Positions 1 through 7,836 of a stretch of DNA of 32,676 nt are shown piece after piece. Source of the DNA: JAJACP01 sp964350245 (GTDB lineage: Bacteria > Chlamydiota > Chlamydiia > Chlamydiales > JAAKFR01); the NCBI GenBank assembly GCA_964350245.1, contig CAYGJC010000021.1, positions 1 through 32,676 on the forward strand. The letters are read 5' to 3'. Each line of letters starts with the position of its first letter. The first letter of the stretch is position 1. A program made the position numbers and the translations under genes. Below the pieces are notes generated by a model. It was not told the origin of the DNA. It worked only from the letters and a program-made list of their open reading frames with translations, and made no database searches.

Positions 1-1066
1 AAATACCGCTAAGTTCACTATCTTGTCCGCTGCTCTGCCAAGTGACAACAAAGCCTCCATTTTGAAGCGCTGCTACACTGGGCATACGTTGATGGGAGAC
101 CGTATAGGTGTTAATGGGGAACTCCGGGCCTACTTTTTGACCGGAAGCATTAAAGCGCTGCCCGTAGATGCCAGTAAAACTGCCATCTTGTCCAGTGCTA
201 TCCCAAGTGACAACAAAGCCCCCATCTTGAAGGGCTGCTACATTGGACCTAACTTGATGGGAGACCGTATAGGTGTTGATGAGGAACTCCGCTCCAGTTT
301 TTTGACCAGCAGGGTCAAAACGCTGCCCATAAACTCCCCATTCATCACCATCTTGTCCGAAGCTTTGCCAAGTGACGACAAAGCCTCCACCTTGAAGAGC
401 TGCCAAACTGGGGTTCTCCTGAGGGGAGATTGCGTAGGTGTTGACAGAGAATTCAACTCCAGCTTTTTGACCCTCAGCGTCAAAGCGCTGCCCATAAACT
501 CCCCATTTATCACCATCTTGTCCGAAGCTTTGCCAAGTGACCACAAAGCCCCCATTTTGCAGGGCTGCTACGTTGGAAGAGTCTTGGAAAGATGTTGTAT
601 AGGTATTTACGGCAAACTCTGCACCAGTTTTTTGACCTGCAGCGTCAAAGCGCTGTCCATAGATGCCAGTAAGATCACCATCTTGCCCTCTACTCGTCCA
701 CGTTACGACAAAGCCCCCATTTTTAAGGTTTGTTACGCTGGGATTCAATTGAGAAGAAATCGTATAGGTGTTGACTAGAAACTCCACTCCTAATTTTGCT
801 CCTGAAGCATCAAAGAGCTGCCCATAGATGCCCTCACCGTTACCATCTTGTTCTAGGCTTTGCCAAGTGACAACAAAGCCCTCATCTGGAAGGGTTGCTA
901 TACTAGGTTCACCTTGGTGTGATTTCGTATATGTATTGATAAGGAACTCCACCCCTACTTTCGCGCCTGAGGCATCAAAGCGCTGCCCGTAAACACCATC
1001 GCCATTACCATCTTGTCCGTAGCTCTGCCAAGTGACGACAAAGCTCCCATCTTGAAGAGCTGCTAC
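1..1066 (-). repeat. Seven tandem 165-bp coding repeats
   Basis: The core DNA motif encoding FVVTW recurs with plus-strand left edges at 45, 210, 375, 540, 705, 870 and 1035, a spacing of exactly 165 bp each time. The third and fourth copies (around 320-420 and 485-585) are close to identical at DNA level, which suggests recent duplication or conversion. The array continues past the left edge, so the copy number is unknown. Confidence 0.93.
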
Positions 1067-1759
1067 GCTAGGTTTATACTGATTATCGGTTGTATAGGTG
1101 TTGATGGGGAACTCTAATCCTGCAAAAAAGGGGGCTACGGTTGTAGTCACCAAGCTGGGTGCTGCTGTCGTTGTTACCACATTGGATGTTGCGGTTGTAG
1201 TCATCACTTCGGATGCTGTGGTTGTAGCGGCAGCTGCAGCAGCTGCAGGTAACGCAGCCGATAGGACTCCTGCTGCGAGTAAAGGCACCTGAAGCGTTGA
1301 GACCCTATGAGTGCTTGAAGACAGGATTTCTACCGCTGTGTGTCCGGGTGAGCTAGCGTAGCCACCGGTTCCATGCAAAGTTGCGAGAAGCCCTAAAACG
1401 ACAGCTTTTAGTCTGCTTGGTTGGTTTTTCTGGTTCTGGATAAACTGTTTAAACTGCCTTTTATTGACAGGATTGAGAGAGCTATAAAACCAGCCTTTTT
1501 GGAAGGTATAGAAGTGCGCTCCTTTTCTAGAAAGGAGAGCTTGGCTTTTTTCCTCCCGGCTTCGATTGAGCGCTTTGAGGTTCTTGAATCTTTCAAAGGT
1601 TGCTCCCACACGATGGAGATAATAGGTCTGATCATTATGGAGATCGATCACTTTCCATGTATGGTGATGCTCTTGGGCGCTTAAATGGTGAAAGTCAAGG
1701 GGAGCGCTTACTGCCAGAGAGGCCATTGAATAACGTCCGATATTATAACAAGAGGCCAT
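1..1759 (-). CDS. Membrane-anchored protein with seven tandem 55-residue repeats (C-terminus cut by window edge)
   Basis: I read this frame by hand on the minus strand; 586 complete codons are visible and the gene continues beyond base 1. The start is ATG at 1759, with an AAAGGA box 6-7 nt upstream; ATG at 1726 is a possible internal start. Residues 1-115 are soluble and rich in His and basic residues. A hydrophobic stretch follows (about 119-135, AVVLGLLATLHGTGGYA), then a second (about 153-178) ending in seven alanines, then a Thr-rich linker (179-207). From about residue 217 come repeats of exactly 55 residues (165 bp), with consensus FVVTWQS-GQDGDG-G-YGQRFDA-G---G-EF-VNTYT. Similar DG-rich repeats occur in large secreted or surface proteins of proteobacteria; this is family recall, not a search. 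It is probably an exported or surface protein, but an inclusion-membrane topology is possible because there are two hydrophobic lobes. The function is unknown. Confidence 0.85.
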   Translation of the reverse strand, partial: MASCYNIGRYSMASLAVSAPLDFHHLSAQEHHHTWKVIDLHNDQTYYLHRVGATFERFKNLKALNRSREEKSQALLSRKGAHFYTFQKGWFYSSLNPVNKRQFKQFIQNQKNQPSRLKAVVLGLLATLHGTGGYASSPGHTAVEILSSSTHRVSTLQVPLLAAGVLSAALPAAAAAAATTTASEVMTTTATSNVVTTTAAPSLVTTTVAPFFAGLEFPINTYTTDNQYKPSVAALQDGSFVVTWQSYGQDGNGDGVYGQRFDASGAKVGVEFLINTYTKSHQGEPSIATLPDEGFVVTWQSLEQDGNGEGIYGQLFDASGAKLGVEFLVNTYTISSQLNPSVTNLKNGGFVVTWTSRGQDGDLTGIYGQRFDAAGQKTGAEFAVNTYTTSFQDSSNVAALQNGGFVVTWQSFGQDGDKWGVYGQRFDAEGQKAGVEFSVNTYAISPQENPSLAALQGGGFVVTWQSFGQDGDEWGVYGQRFDPAGQKTGAEFLINTYTVSHQVRSNVAALQDGGFVVTWDSTGQDGSFTGIYGQRFNASGQKVGPEFPINTYTVSHQRMPSVAALQNGGFVVTWQSSGQDSELSGI

Positions 1760-1829
1760 AAAAAAATCCTTTTTTGCAGCAGTTTAAAGAAAGTGTCTCT
1801 AAAATTAAACCGGAAAAATCGGTCAGATC

Positions 1830-1858
1830 TTGCACCTTTCTTCTTCTCCCTGTATACT
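1830..1858 (+). promoter_or_regulatory. Candidate sigma70-type promoter for efp
   Basis: TTGCAC (1830-1835) and TATACT (1853-1858) are separated by 17 nt. This places a start point near 1865, just ahead of the GGAGGAAG ribosome site (1869-1876) and the EF-P ATG at 1882. The -10 is a good match and the -35 only half matches the consensus. Confidence 0.5.
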
Positions 1859-1881
1859 GCGCCAAATTGGAGGAAGAAGAT

Positions 1882-2454
1882 ATGGCACAAATAGGAACAA
1901 GCGACTTTCGAAGCGGTTTAAAAATAGAAGTGGACGGGCAGCCCTACACGATTGTCACCAACCAATTCGTTAAACCGGGAAAAGGGCAAGCTTTCAATCG
2001 TGTCCGCATGAAACACCTCCTGTCCGGACGGGTGATCGAGCGTACCTTCAAGTCGGGAGAAACGGTAGAACAAGCTGATGTAAAAGAGACGCAAATGCGT
2101 CTTCTCTATGTCGATGCAAGTGGTGCTACTTTTATGGATGATGAGTCTTATGAGCAGATCACCATTGACAATGATAAAATCGAAGATGTGAAGCAATGGC
2201 TTTTGGATGATGTGCTTTATGCCATTGTTTTCTACAAGGGCGAGCCGGTTACCATCGAGCCGCCTACCTTTATGGAACTAGAAATCACCGAAACAGATCC
2301 TGGAGCGCGCGGCGATACAGCCTCTGGGCGCGTGATGAAACCGGCAACCCTATCTACAGGTGCTGTTGTTCAAGTGCCGATTTTTATCGATCAGGGCGAG
2401 GTTGTCAAGATCGATACCCGCACCGGCGAATATGTCTCTCGCGTTAACAAATAG
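1882..2454 (+). CDS. efp: Elongation factor P
   Basis: EF-P (190 aa, normal length) binds ribosomes stalled on polyproline stretches and promotes peptide bond formation. The N-terminal KOW-like domain carries the loop motif KPGKGQAF, with the modifiable lysine at residue 34, the position that is beta-lysylated in E. coli. The central and C-terminal OB domains follow, ending TRTGEYVSRVNK. The start at 1882 has a strong GGAGGAAG site; an upstream in-frame extension from 1774 is not supported. The next gene overlaps its end and encodes the enzyme that lysylates K34, so modifier and target are probably co-expressed. Chlamydiae generally carry two EF-P genes; by its position this is the efp2-type copy (inference). 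Confidence 0.96.
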   Translation: MAQIGTSDFRSGLKIEVDGQPYTIVTNQFVKPGKGQAFNRVRMKHLLSGRVIERTFKSGETVEQADVKETQMRLLYVDASGATFMDDESYEQITIDNDKIEDVKQWLLDDVLYAIVFYKGEPVTIEPPTFMELEITETDPGARGDTASGRVMKPATLSTGAVVQVPIFIDQGEVVKIDTRTGEYVSRVNK

Positions 2455-3283
2455 GCTCCGAGAACGCGCCGCTATGCTGGCCGCTGCTCGCGCTTTTTTT
2501 GCTGAAAAAAACGTAATGGAAGTCGATGTCCCGATTCTAAGCAAATGCGCTTCTATTGACGCTCACATCGATCTAATTGAAGCAAGTTGCCTTGGAAAAA
2601 AAGCCTTTCTTCACTCCTCTCCCGAATATGGAATGAAACGTCTTTTGGCTGAAGGGAGCGGAGATATCTACCAGATTTCACACGTCTTCCGCAATGATGA
2701 GAGGGGAGAGCGGCACAATCCAGAATTTACCATGGTCGAGTGGTATCGATGCGGCTTCACTTTTCAGGAGATGATTGCCGAGACGATGGCCTTTGTGCAG
2801 CTCTTTTTACCTGACGCTGCTGCATTTGAGACCTTGACCTACAGACAAGCGTTTGCGCGCTACGTAGGCCGTTTGCCAGATGACCTTGAAGAGCGCGATC
2901 GCCTGTTTGCCTTTGAAATCGAGCCGCATCTGCAAAGCACCATTCTCTACGGCTTTCCTCCCGAGCAAGCCGCATTGGCGCAATTAGATGAAGAGGGGAT
3001 GGCCGCGCGTTTTGAGCTTTTTTATCGTGGTGTGGAGTTAGCAAACGGCTACCATGAGTTAACTGACCTGGTAGAACAAGAAAAACGCTTGGATGAAGCC
3101 AATGAGGCACGTATGAAGATGGGTAAACAAAGCTATCCTATCGACACCCATTTTTTGGAGGCTTTAAAGAGTGGCATTCCCAATTGCTGTGGAGTGGCCG
3201 TTGGCTTTGATCGGCTGATGATGCTTCGAGCGGAGACATCATCGTTGGCGGATGTTCTCTCAATTGCGTGGGAGGAAGAGTGA
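2432..3283 (+). CDS. epmA: EF-P lysine lysyltransferase EpmA (PoxA/GenX)
   Basis: This is a class II lysyl-tRNA synthetase catalytic domain without the N-terminal anticodon-binding domain, the signature of EpmA, which attaches (R)-beta-lysine to K34 of EF-P. Class II motif 2 is visible as FRNDERGERHNPEFTMVEW and motif 3 as GVAVGFDRLMML; ELANGYHELTD matches the corresponding EpmA segment. The predicted length is 283 aa. I chose ATG 2432 because it keeps the NRLRERAAM segment, which aligns with the E. coli N-terminus; it overlaps efp by 23 nt. ATG 2474 is a shorter alternative. The lysine 2,3-aminomutase partner EpmB is not in this window and would have to lie elsewhere. Confidence 0.93.
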   Translation: MSLALTNRLRERAAMLAAARAFFAEKNVMEVDVPILSKCASIDAHIDLIEASCLGKKAFLHSSPEYGMKRLLAEGSGDIYQISHVFRNDERGERHNPEFTMVEWYRCGFTFQEMIAETMAFVQLFLPDAAAFETLTYRQAFARYVGRLPDDLEERDRLFAFEIEPHLQSTILYGFPPEQAALAQLDEEGMAARFELFYRGVELANGYHELTDLVEQEKRLDEANEARMKMGKQSYPIDTHFLEALKSGIPNCCGVAVGFDRLMMLRAETSSLADVLSIAWEEE

Positions 3284-3951
3284 TGCGCATTGCTTTTTTA
3301 TTTGATAATGATGGGGTTTTGATCGATAGCTCTGAGTTGCACTGGCGCTCTTGGCAGCTTCTGATGGAAGAGGAGCCTGCTATCAGCATGTCGCATGAGC
3401 ACTTTATCAAAGGATTTGGCAAGCGAAATGACCTAATTTTGGAAGAGTTGGCGCCTCATGTTCCCAAAGAGACAAGAAAGGCTTGGGCAGAAAAAAAAGA
3501 GGCGCTTTTCCGTCAATGCGCCCGTGGCAAAATAGATCTTTTGCCAGGTATGGAACCTTTTTTACAAGCTGTTGTGGATGCAGAAATTCCCCATATTATC
3601 GCCTCTTCCACCCCCATTGAAAATCTTGAGATGTTTATTTCATCTACTATTTTGGGGCGCTATTTTGATCACTATCTCTCAGCTGAACAGGTTGCCCATG
3701 GAAAGCCGGCCCCCGATATTTTTATCGCAGCAGCCCACCATTTAGGATTTGATCCATCTGAGTGTATTGTGATTGAGGATGCCCCAGCAGGTATTGAAGC
3801 AGGAAAAGATGCAGGCGCCTTTGTGGTCGCTTTAGAGACAACACATACGCGCGCCAGTCTATCTGACTATGATCTGATCTATTCACAGCCTAAAGACCTC
3901 GATTTACAAGAAATATGTGCAGCCTTTACCGTTTGGAAAAAAGGAAAATAG
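3283..3951 (+). CDS. HAD-superfamily phosphatase, beta-phosphoglucomutase/phosphoglycolate phosphatase type
   Basis: A 222-residue HAD hydrolase. Motif I is FDNDGVLIDS with the nucleophile D8 and acid/base D10; motif II is the Ser in IIASSTP; motif III is the Lys of HGKPAPD; motif IV is VIEDAPAGIEA. The helical cap inserted after motif I is of subclass IA. Such enzymes hydrolyse small phosphorylated metabolites, and the substrate cannot be told from sequence. The start ATG overlaps the epmA stop by one base (TGATG) and has GGAGGAAG upstream, so translation is probably coupled to epmA. Confidence 0.88.
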   Translation: MRIAFLFDNDGVLIDSSELHWRSWQLLMEEEPAISMSHEHFIKGFGKRNDLILEELAPHVPKETRKAWAEKKEALFRQCARGKIDLLPGMEPFLQAVVDAEIPHIIASSTPIENLEMFISSTILGRYFDHYLSAEQVAHGKPAPDIFIAAAHHLGFDPSECIVIEDAPAGIEAGKDAGAFVVALETTHTRASLSDYDLIYSQPKDLDLQEICAAFTVWKKGK

Positions 3952-5316
3952 ATGAGAGAACACTGGGGGTCGCGGCTTGGATTCATTCTGGCCGCACTCG
4001 GCTCAGCAATTGGTTTGGGAACACTATGGAAGTTTCCTTATGTGACAGGCGACAATGGAGGAGGTCTCTTTGTCGTCTTCTACCTTGTGTTTACTCTCAT
4101 TTTGGGAATACCTCTCTTTATCGGAGAGTTGATCATTGGAAGACGGGCACAGCGGGGTGCTGTGGGCGTATTTGCCGAACTTTCTGGAGAGTCTAGCCCC
4201 TGGCGTACAGTGGGTTGGTTGGGAGTAGCTGCTTCTTTTTTGATCCTCTCCTACTACTGTGTGGTTGCGGGTTGGGGCCTGAATTACCTGATGCTTTCGC
4301 TCAATCAGATGTACGAAACACGCACGGCAACAGAAATTTCAGGCATTTTTGGCATTCTCTCTAGCTCTGGCGGTATCTCCCTCTTTTGGGCACTGGTCTT
4401 TTTGCTCATGACCTTTGGGGTGATTTTTCAAGGTGTGCGTAAAGGAATTGAACTGTGGAGCCGCATTTTAACCATTGCTCTTTTGGCTTTGCTGATTATA
4501 CTGTGTCTCTATGCGACGACTCTTGAAGGATTTGGGAAAGCAATCGACTTTCTCTTTCATCCGCACCTGCACACAATTAAACCCTCCGGGATTATTGAAG
4601 CGCTCGGCCTCTCTCTATTTACCCTGAGCCTGGCGCAAGGGATCATCATCACATACGGTAGCTACCTAAAAAGCACTGAAGATGTGGCCAAAACGGCTTT
4701 AATTGTCGGTCTGATGGTGGTTGTGGTATCCATGATCACCGTGTTAACAATCTTCCCTGTGATTTTTACCTTTGATCTTCCTGTGCACGGAGGGGCAGGG
4801 CTTATTTTTGAAACACTGCCCTTGCTCTTTAAGTCGCTTCCGGGTTCTATGATTGTTTCAACACTCTTTTTCACCCTCTTTGTCTTTACAGCGCTCACCT
4901 CCGCTATGGCCTTACTTGAGGTTGTGGTAGCCAATCTCATCGATCTCTATCACTGGAGCCGAAAAAAAGCAGTCTGCTGCTCTACAATTGCCGTTTTCAT
5001 CGTCAGTATTCCCAGCGCGCTTGCGGGATCTCAAGACCTTTTTAAAGATTGGCTCCCGATGTATGGAACCAATTTTTTTGGAACCATTGATAGCCTAGTT
5101 TCTGTTTGGCTCCTTCCTGTAGGAGGGTTTTTGACAGCCCTTTTTATCGGCTGGCGTTTAAAAAGAGAAACGGTACAAGATGAGTTTCTCAAAGGGACAA
5201 CGCTCGGTTACCTATTCAGCGGCTGGTACTTTCTGATTCGATGGGTGGCGCCGGTTGCTGTAATCCTCATCTTTCTGCAGAAAGGGGGATTTATCAACCT
5301 AGACGCCCTGTTTTGA
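3952..5316 (+). CDS. Sodium-dependent transporter, neurotransmitter:sodium symporter (NSS/SNF) family
   Basis: A 454-residue polytopic membrane protein with about 11-12 membrane segments. The first helix has the NSS unwound-helix signature GSAIGLGTLWKFPY followed by NGGGLFVVFY, which in LeuT lines the sodium and substrate sites. It probably imports an amino acid with sodium, in keeping with the amino-acid dependence of chlamydiae. It starts directly after the preceding stop codon, with AAGGAAA a few bases upstream, so it is the last gene of the efp-epmA-HAD run. The substrate cannot be assigned. Confidence 0.93.
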   Translation: MREHWGSRLGFILAALGSAIGLGTLWKFPYVTGDNGGGLFVVFYLVFTLILGIPLFIGELIIGRRAQRGAVGVFAELSGESSPWRTVGWLGVAASFLILSYYCVVAGWGLNYLMLSLNQMYETRTATEISGIFGILSSSGGISLFWALVFLLMTFGVIFQGVRKGIELWSRILTIALLALLIILCLYATTLEGFGKAIDFLFHPHLHTIKPSGIIEALGLSLFTLSLAQGIIITYGSYLKSTEDVAKTALIVGLMVVVVSMITVLTIFPVIFTFDLPVHGGAGLIFETLPLLFKSLPGSMIVSTLFFTLFVFTALTSAMALLEVVVANLIDLYHWSRKKAVCCSTIAVFIVSIPSALAGSQDLFKDWLPMYGTNFFGTIDSLVSVWLLPVGGFLTALFIGWRLKRETVQDEFLKGTTLGYLFSGWYFLIRWVAPVAVILIFLQKGGFINLDALF

Positions 5317-5317
5317 C

Positions 5318-7513
5318 CTACTTGAAGATCTCTTGGAAATCGACCGGCTCGGCTCCACAGACGAATATGGCGTTTTTTAATCCCTTTAACTTACGGACCA
5401 TCTGACTGTAGACGCTCTTATAGTCGCCTGCCTCCTCTGTGCAAGGGGGAAGGTTAATAAAGGCTAAATCAGCATCAGCTGAGAAAAAACCGATGGTTTT
5501 GATCTCATCTTCTTCAGTGGCCACATAGATTTTGAAATCGACATTAAAGCGGCTCTGAGCAAAAAAGTCCTCTAGATACCTAAGTCTTTGCTCACGGGCA
5601 ATCTCGCTACTTACGATTGACTTTAATGTGAGGTGGCTCTTTTTGAGCCCATAACTCGATTGAAACATGTGGGCTAAGACAAGCGAGAGTTCACTGCTTT
5701 TACGGTTATCGGAGTCCCACCAGATATCGATTTGGACTTTTTTTGCAAAAGGTTCACCATCCGACTTCAAAACAAGAGCGTTTTTGCCTGAATGGTAGGC
5801 AAGAGAGATCAAATCCCCATTCACCTCATTATTACTGCCTTCCGCGTGTGTTAGAAGAACAGTATTGTGCTGCAGAGGCCCAATACCGTGGGAGGTAATC
5901 AACTGCTTATAGGTCTTTAGAACACTCTCTTCTTGTCTCACATCAACAAAGGCTTTCATCTTTCTTTTTTTCAAAGTAGAGACGATCGATTTCTTGATGG
6001 TGGCACTGTTGCAAGAGGTTTTTTTCTCAATTATATTAATAAAGGAGAGAAAGCCATTTCCTTTTGTGATTTTCTGCGTGAAGTCCAACAGGTAAGTTGG
6101 AGGGGTAAGGGTTGAGGAGAAAATTTGCAGGTGAGGGCGCCACGAATGTGCGCTCACTTTTGATTGCATCAACCGATACATGAGCGAACGGCTAAAGTAG
6201 AGCATGATAGCCGAACACATATTGTCCCAATTCGAACTCAACTTCCGGCCCCTAAAAAAGTAGAGACAGATGACCACAAGAGTCGAAATGAGCGTTGCTC
6301 CCGGGTTAATCATCAACATGGCAATGAGACAAAGCAACGCTCCTGAAAGAGAAACGATGGCAGGAACACTAAAAGAAGGTCTCCAGCTTGGACTTTGAAT
6401 CAAGGTTTCCATTCCGGCGACCAAGTTCAAAATGCCGTAAGAGATGAGGAAGAACATGGTCAATAGTGGGGCAATTAAGTCGATTTTACCAAAATACAAG
6501 CAGGGGGCAACTAAGAGAAGAGTGAACAGAAAAGCAATGCGGGGCTCTTGTTTTTTACGGCTCTCTTTTCCTAAAAAGCGAAAGAGCACACCATCTTCCC
6601 CGAGTGCTTGCAATGTGCGCGGCGCTCCAAGAAGCCCTCCCAGAGCGCTAGAGAGGGTCGCGCCCCAAATGCCTAAAATAATGAGGCTTGAGTATTTGGC
6701 CAGATGGGCGCATACCATGTTGTCAGTGACGAGCACCTCTCTTGGAGCCCGCTCCCACAAGAGCCAGGCAAGCAATGAATAGACCACAAGTCCGACCAAA
6801 ACAGAGACGATGGAGCCAATGGGAAGCGATTTTCTTGGGTTTTTGAGAACACCCGACATGGAGACGCCTGCCTCAATTCCCGTCACAGCGGGGAAAAAGA
6901 TGGCAAAAGCAGCCCAGTAACCAAGTTTAGGTCCCATAGTTGCAACAGCATCAACCGAAACAATGGGGTCTCCTAAAACGATAGAGACCAAGGAGGCGAC
7001 GATCGCTAGAAAAATGAGAAACTGCGTTTTGAGGACAATGTTTGTGGAAAAGAAGCCTAGGAGTCCCAAGATCAAAAGCGTGCCCATGCGGATGTGCATC
7101 TCATCAAAAGCAGGATAAAAAGCATGTAGCGTTTCTGAAAAACCTAAGATATAAAAGGCGATACCAAACGCTTGCGCTAAATAGATGGGAATTCCGATTG
7201 CTGTTCCAAAGTCGATACCTAAAGAGCGTGAGATGATATAATAGGCGCCTCCCTTTTTAATCTTCATGTTGGTGGCGACAGTGGAGATAGAAAGAGCCGT
7301 GATAAAGGTGATCAGCGAGGCGATGCTGATGATAGAAAGGGTAGGGATCAATCCAATGTGACCAAGAATGGTGCCCAGACGCAGGTACATAATGACGCCA
7401 AAAATAGAGAGGGCGCTGGGTAAGAAGACTCCAAAAAAAGTACCATACTTAGATGCTGTTACTTTTTTCTCAGCAGGAGCTGTTGCAGATAGAGAACCTT
7501 GCAGTGTTGACAT
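5318..7513 (-). CDS. Cation-chloride cotransporter-like permease (APC superfamily, SLC12-like)
   Basis: A 731-residue protein with about 12 membrane helices in residues 20-440 and a soluble C-terminal region of roughly 290 residues. The N-terminal GVFLPSALSIFGVIMYLRLG segment resembles the first helix of Na-K-Cl and K-Cl cotransporters, and the long cytosolic tail is also typical of that family. The likely role is electroneutral ion or amino-acid movement across the inner membrane; the exact ions are unknown. I took ATG 7513 (GGGA 5 nt upstream); an in-frame TTG at 7537 adds eight residues. It converges with the NSS gene with a single base between the stop codons. Confidence 0.85.
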   Translation of the reverse strand: MSTLQGSLSATAPAEKKVTASKYGTFFGVFLPSALSIFGVIMYLRLGTILGHIGLIPTLSIISIASLITFITALSISTVATNMKIKKGGAYYIISRSLGIDFGTAIGIPIYLAQAFGIAFYILGFSETLHAFYPAFDEMHIRMGTLLILGLLGFFSTNIVLKTQFLIFLAIVASLVSIVLGDPIVSVDAVATMGPKLGYWAAFAIFFPAVTGIEAGVSMSGVLKNPRKSLPIGSIVSVLVGLVVYSLLAWLLWERAPREVLVTDNMVCAHLAKYSSLIILGIWGATLSSALGGLLGAPRTLQALGEDGVLFRFLGKESRKKQEPRIAFLFTLLLVAPCLYFGKIDLIAPLLTMFFLISYGILNLVAGMETLIQSPSWRPSFSVPAIVSLSGALLCLIAMLMINPGATLISTLVVICLYFFRGRKLSSNWDNMCSAIMLYFSRSLMYRLMQSKVSAHSWRPHLQIFSSTLTPPTYLLDFTQKITKGNGFLSFINIIEKKTSCNSATIKKSIVSTLKKRKMKAFVDVRQEESVLKTYKQLITSHGIGPLQHNTVLLTHAEGSNNEVNGDLISLAYHSGKNALVLKSDGEPFAKKVQIDIWWDSDNRKSSELSLVLAHMFQSSYGLKKSHLTLKSIVSSEIAREQRLRYLEDFFAQSRFNVDFKIYVATEEDEIKTIGFFSADADLAFINLPPCTEEAGDYKSVYSQMVRKLKGLKNAIFVCGAEPVDFQEIFK

Positions 7514-7557
7514 AGAAATCCCGGTTAATTTGAGCAAATGTTAGGCAGATTTTTTTT

Positions 7558-7836
7558 ATGTGGCTAGAGAAAAGATTTTGCAGTATACCTGGGGGCATGG
7601 AAATTTCAGAAGTTGGGGGAGCCAAGGCGGTTGGCGCCTTGCAAAAGAAAGAGGGCGTGCGGCAGATCGCACCACAAGATCACCTTTCGATCTCTCCTGA
7701 GTCGGAAAAAAGAGCCGCTTGGGTGGAGATGTTAAAAGAGATGCCTGACATACGTCCTGAGAAAATGGAGGTCGCCATGCAGGCGAGCCCGTCTAGTTTT
7801 GAGCTGGCACAAAAAATTCTTACAGCTGATAGCTAA
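7558..7836 (+). CDS. Small FlgM-like protein (possible anti-sigma-28 factor)
   Basis: A 92-residue protein; ATG 7597 would give 79 residues, and neither start has a convincing ribosome site. The C-terminal half, LSISPESEKRAAWVEMLKEM then PDIRPEKMEV and SSFELAQKILTAD, follows the FlgM pattern: a serine-proline helix cap, a helix ending in PD-R-EK, then a last helix with A-KIL. FlgM binds and inhibits the flagellar sigma factor FliA (sigma-28). Chlamydiae keep sigma-28 but most have no flagella, so a FlgM-like regulator would be informative. No flagellar gene is nearby. The similarity is a reading by eye of a short protein and needs a profile search. Its 3' end overlaps the convergent phosphoesterase by 17 nt. 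Confidence 0.6.
   Translation: MWLEKRFCSIPGGMEISEVGGAKAVGALQKKEGVRQIAPQDHLSISPESEKRAAWVEMLKEMPDIRPEKMEVAMQASPSSFELAQKILTADS

Noticed and set aside
23..778. 251-residue plus-strand frame with internal repeats
   Set aside because: It is the antisense shadow of the 165-bp repeats; the minus-strand frame has the FVVTW/YGQRFDA consensus, a ribosome site and a long continuous open frame.
1..1066. CRISPR-like array
   Set aside because: The periodic units are 165-bp coding repeats with no short repeat/unique spacer structure.
1774..1881. N-terminal extension of EF-P
   Set aside because: EF-P homology begins at 1882 behind a strong ribosome site, and the upstream part contains the likely promoter.
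3915..4196. 93-residue frame across the HAD/NSS junction
   Set aside because: Overlaps two well-supported genes in a different frame and shows no domain.
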